Below, in pieces: positions 61,538-64,000 of a stretch of 64,000 nucleotides of DNA. The translations under genes and the position numbers were made by a program. A model generated the notes under the pieces. That model searched no databases, was not told the origin of the DNA, and saw only the letters and a list, made by a program, of their open reading frames with translations. Where the stretch lies: contig NZ_CP042913.1 of the NCBI RefSeq assembly GCF_008065115.1, positions 381,211 to 445,210 of the forward strand. The letters are read 5' to 3'. Positions within the stretch are counted from its first letter, which is position 1. Each line of letters begins with the position of its first letter. This DNA comes from Bythopirellula goksoeyrii (GTDB taxonomy: Bacteria; Planctomycetota; Planctomycetia; Pirellulales; Lacipirellulaceae).

Positions 61538-63493
61538 TCAGAATTTCCGCCGCAGCTCCATTCGTGCCCCGGCAATGTCGGGACTGTCTTCAAACACGCC
61601 ATACATCGCGTCGGTGCGGAAAATGAGCGTATGGCTCAGCGGCTTTTGGAACCGCAGTCCCACGGAATACTGGTCACCGACGGCGACGCGGGTATCTGGC
61701 GAATCCATCACCTGCACGGTGGCGGCTTCGAGGATTAATTGCTGTTCGAAGCAGTTGCCCAAGAGATCGATACCCACCGCGCCGCCAAAGGTGTTGTTGC
61801 CGGTGGCATCGAGGGTGGGATAGCCAGTCAACAGATCGCTCTCAAAGTTGATGCCGGTGTTCTTGAGTGGTCCCTGCAGACGTGCGACTGATTGGGGATG
61901 TCCAAAGCCAGCAAAAAAGTTTGCATAGGGAATCACGTTGTATGGATTTCGAGTTAGGAAACTATTCTCGACCAACAGCAGCAAGCCATCAGCCGTGCGA
62001 TCCTCCTGCGGCAGATCTTGCCCCACGTTGACAATCATCCGCAGCGAGTTGGAGACAAGATTCGCATAGCGACGCGTATAGCTCGCGCCAAGGTTGTGAT
62101 AACTGCGGCCCAGATTTTCGGTGTCGTCGAGAAAGGCGTAACCAATCTCAGCGTAACCACCTTTGCTTTCGATAAAGGTGGTGAGTCCCACCATGTTCGC
62201 TGCCCGGTTGTCTCCATCGAATGCGATGTTGCTGGTAATTTCGTCCAGGCCGACGAACAAAGTGGTGTCAAAGTTGGACCAATCGAGCAGAGGATTATTG
62301 CGTGCCGGGATCGTGGCGGCAACACCGAGAAAGGCGTCTTCCATCCAGACACCATTCTGAAACAACAGTGGCATCAGTCCCACGGCAAACGGCAAATTGA
62401 ACGAGGCATATTGGTCGGTGAATCCGCCGATGATATAGCCCAGATCTCCTTCAAAGAAGAGTGTGTCCGTGCGTTGATCCCAAAAGTCCCAGGCGTCGTT
62501 GGTGGATAACTGGCCATTGTCATAGATGATGCTGTTGAATTCGTTCCCCTCATCCAACGGTCCCATGAACATGTGGATTCGCTCGGTGGCGGTGATGGCC
62601 CAGTCGAATTCGAGATTGAGTCGGTTCGCCCAGATCGTTTGTTCGTTGGCAACGTTTTGGTTGTAAGCAAGAGCGGAACGATAGTCGCCATACACATAGA
62701 ACTTCTGTTGCGTCAGATTCGTGCAGCCAAATGCCGTCCCGGAGCGGGGCAGGGGGCCCGTTTCGTAGAAGGGTAGGCCCCATTCAATCGCGGGACGTTG
62801 AATAGGGTTCATGTATTTTCCGCCATAGATGGCCAACTCGCCGCACGAATCCCAACCGAATTGGCCATAATAGGGGTCCGGCGAGAAGTCGCCGCTGTTG
62901 TACTGAGCCCTGCAGCTACGTGGGTCGTGACACTGCTTGCCAACTACCATGATGCCACCGTCGAGCTCCGCCGGGGTCGGCAATCGCTCCCACGGAGGTG
63001 CATGCGCCGAGACCACTGCAGGGGCAATCGGTGAGGTAATGCCATAGCGTGTCGGTCCGCGCATATAACCAGGTGCACTCGGAGGAGGCGAAAAGCCAGG
63101 TGCCGGTTGGCACTGCGGTCCATGGAAAAGTAGCGGCGGACCAACGATTGGCCGAGTCACTGCAGGGAAGTCGAGAAAGAGGGAAGATTGCAATGGCGAA
63201 TACGTCCACCATGGAAAAATCGAAGAACGATGCCCCGCGATGTTGCCAACCGGTGGCAAAGCCCAAAATTCATCGGGTCTGGCAACAGTCGTAGGTTGTG
63301 CACTCTTGCCCGTCACGGGTTCAATAGCCGGCAGTGGCCGAACAGCTGGTGAGGGTGTCGCCACCGATTCCGGCGCAGCAAAGAGTTCCTCTGCCTTCGC
63401 GTTCTGCCAGCCTCCCAACGCAATCACCAGCAACACCGCACAGCAAGCGCGGAATGTCGATGTAAATTTCAAGTTGGAACGGTGGTGAATCAT
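61538..63493 (-). CDS. Probable outer-membrane beta-barrel protein
   Basis: 651 residues. The signal peptide has its core at about 15-33 (RACCAVLLVIALGGW, cleavage near AKA). A Pro-rich linker of about 170 residues follows. From about residue 240 alternating strands with aromatic edges (RLNLEFDWAI, EGDLGYIIGGFTD, GGYAEIGYAFLDD, ARMELRRKF) suggest a porin-like barrel; the C-terminal residue is Phe, as in many barrel proteins. I know of similar uncharacterised planctomycete proteins but not of a function. It may be paired with the partial gene upstream, 11 bases away on the same strand. Confidence 0.78.
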   Translation of the reverse strand: MIHHRSNLKFTSTFRACCAVLLVIALGGWQNAKAEELFAAPESVATPSPAVRPLPAIEPVTGKSAQPTTVARPDEFWALPPVGNIAGHRSSIFPWWTYSPLQSSLFLDFPAVTRPIVGPPLLFHGPQCQPAPGFSPPPSAPGYMRGPTRYGITSPIAPAVVSAHAPPWERLPTPAELDGGIMVVGKQCHDPRSCRAQYNSGDFSPDPYYGQFGWDSCGELAIYGGKYMNPIQRPAIEWGLPFYETGPLPRSGTAFGCTNLTQQKFYVYGDYRSALAYNQNVANEQTIWANRLNLEFDWAITATERIHMFMGPLDEGNEFNSIIYDNGQLSTNDAWDFWDQRTDTLFFEGDLGYIIGGFTDQYASFNLPFAVGLMPLLFQNGVWMEDAFLGVAATIPARNNPLLDWSNFDTTLFVGLDEITSNIAFDGDNRAANMVGLTTFIESKGGYAEIGYAFLDDTENLGRSYHNLGASYTRRYANLVSNSLRMIVNVGQDLPQEDRTADGLLLLVENSFLTRNPYNVIPYANFFAGFGHPQSVARLQGPLKNTGINFESDLLTGYPTLDATGNNTFGGAVGIDLLGNCFEQQLILEAATVQVMDSPDTRVAVGDQYSVGLRFQKPLSHTLIFRTDAMYGVFEDSPDIAGARMELRRKF

Positions 63494-63504
63494 CGAGTAG
63501 CTGG

Positions 63505-64000
63505 CTATTGAATCTCAAACTCATAGGAACTGTGATGGAAATCGGTGATCCCTTCGTTCATCGCCCGCTGCATCTCCATCGTCGCACCGCAAAACCGCAT
63601 GAAGTAGATGGGCTGCGTCCGCATCCGCAACCGGAAAGAGAGCCGATAGTAACCAGGCTCCTTGATTAACTCGGCTGGGATTTTGTAGGGAGCCCGACGC
63701 GAACCGAGCGGTGCGAGCGACCGACCTTCCATACGAATAAAGGGAGGATGATTCATCACGGAAATCGGCTGCGCCCCCGGACGCAAGTAGGGCAACTGGT
63801 CGATGTCGACATTCACGGGCAAGAAGAATTCACGATCAGTACCTGTGGCTCCCGTGATGAGGAACATCGTCTGTAGATTGAATAATTGCCAATCGTAGGG
63901 AATCCGTTTGTTGCGGACATCTTCGGAGTGAATGTCCGCTACGTCCCCCCATCGATCCGTGTAACCCGATTCCCATACTCGTTGCCCACGCGGCCCAATC
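63505..64000 (-). CDS. Partial gene, unknown protein (runs off window)
   Basis: The frame is open from the window edge to the stop at 63505, so only the C-terminal 164 or so residues are visible. An internal Met at 63867 is probably not the start, since the upstream sequence (WESGYTDRWGDVADIHSEDV) continues in frame without a stop. The text YYRLSFRLRMRTQPIYFMRFCGAT looks beta-rich, of a cell-surface or c-type-cytochrome-associated kind, but no motif is decisive. It is followed 11 bases later by the barrel-like gene. Confidence 0.7.
   Translation of the reverse strand, partial: IGPRGQRVWESGYTDRWGDVADIHSEDVRNKRIPYDWQLFNLQTMFLITGATGTDREFFLPVNVDIDQLPYLRPGAQPISVMNHPPFIRMEGRSLAPLGSRRAPYKIPAELIKEPGYYRLSFRLRMRTQPIYFMRFCGATMEMQRAMNEGITDFHHSSYEFEIQ

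Overview
The window reads as chromosomal DNA of a planctomycete, most likely of the Pirellulales. The reasons are an ECF sigma factor next to a Ser/Thr kinase with WD40 repeats, several giant secreted proteins ending in a dockerin-like DxDxDGDVDGRDFLxWQ motif plus a PEP-CTERM anchor, a Cys-type sulfatase and a sialate O-acetylesterase with signal peptides, multiheme cytochromes, and many genes whose starts lack a Shine-Dalgarno sequence. This placement is inference from gene content; no rRNA or tRNA is present.

Layout. 1-3.3 kb: an alpha/beta-hydrolase-fold protein that seems to have lost its catalytic residues, and malate dehydrogenase (both minus strand). 3.3-9.1 kb: a flagellar block, flhA - flhF - flhG-like ATPase - small membrane protein - fliA, closed by a clear hairpin terminator. 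9.4-14.3 kb: ECF sigma factor and receptor-like kinase. 14.5-30.9 kb: four consecutive genes for surface proteins with beta-strand repeats and PEP-CTERM signals. The first is an in-frame chain of three secreted modules and holds a 585-bp tandem duplication. 30.9-38.3 kb: sialate O-acetylesterase, a glycosyltransferase-like protein, a C45-type acyltransferase, mobA, apgM and a GH10-like protein. 38.6-42.1 kb: purC and aroC, separated by a complete ISAs1-like insertion sequence with inverted repeats, a 10-bp target duplication and a frameshifted transposase.

43.5-55.6 kb is the most interesting region. A GAF/class III nucleotide cyclase is divergent from a plus-strand redox series: flavin reductase with a 2Fe-2S domain, tetraheme cytochrome, a protein fusing cyclic-nucleotide-binding domains to a four-cluster ferredoxin, a membrane b-type cytochrome-like protein and a decaheme cytochrome with an unrecognised Cys-rich cytoplasmic domain. 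This looks like an electron-transfer chain controlled by a cyclic nucleotide made next door. It is interrupted by about 3.3 kb carrying a POTRA/HEAT protein and an S41 protease on the opposite strand, flanked by a 34-bp direct repeat copied from the end of the ferredoxin gene.

55.6-58.9 kb: a sugar-acid operon (GntP permease, zinc dehydrogenase, short-chain dehydrogenase) resembling idonate/gluconate catabolism. 59-64 kb: a sulfatase, a small unknown protein, an outer-membrane barrel-like protein and the 3' part of another gene running off the window.

Several proteins keep a fold but lose key catalytic residues (hydrolase, flhG-like ATPase, GH10-like protein, glycosyltransferase, short-chain dehydrogenase, S41 protease). 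All of these were judged by eye from motifs, without alignment.
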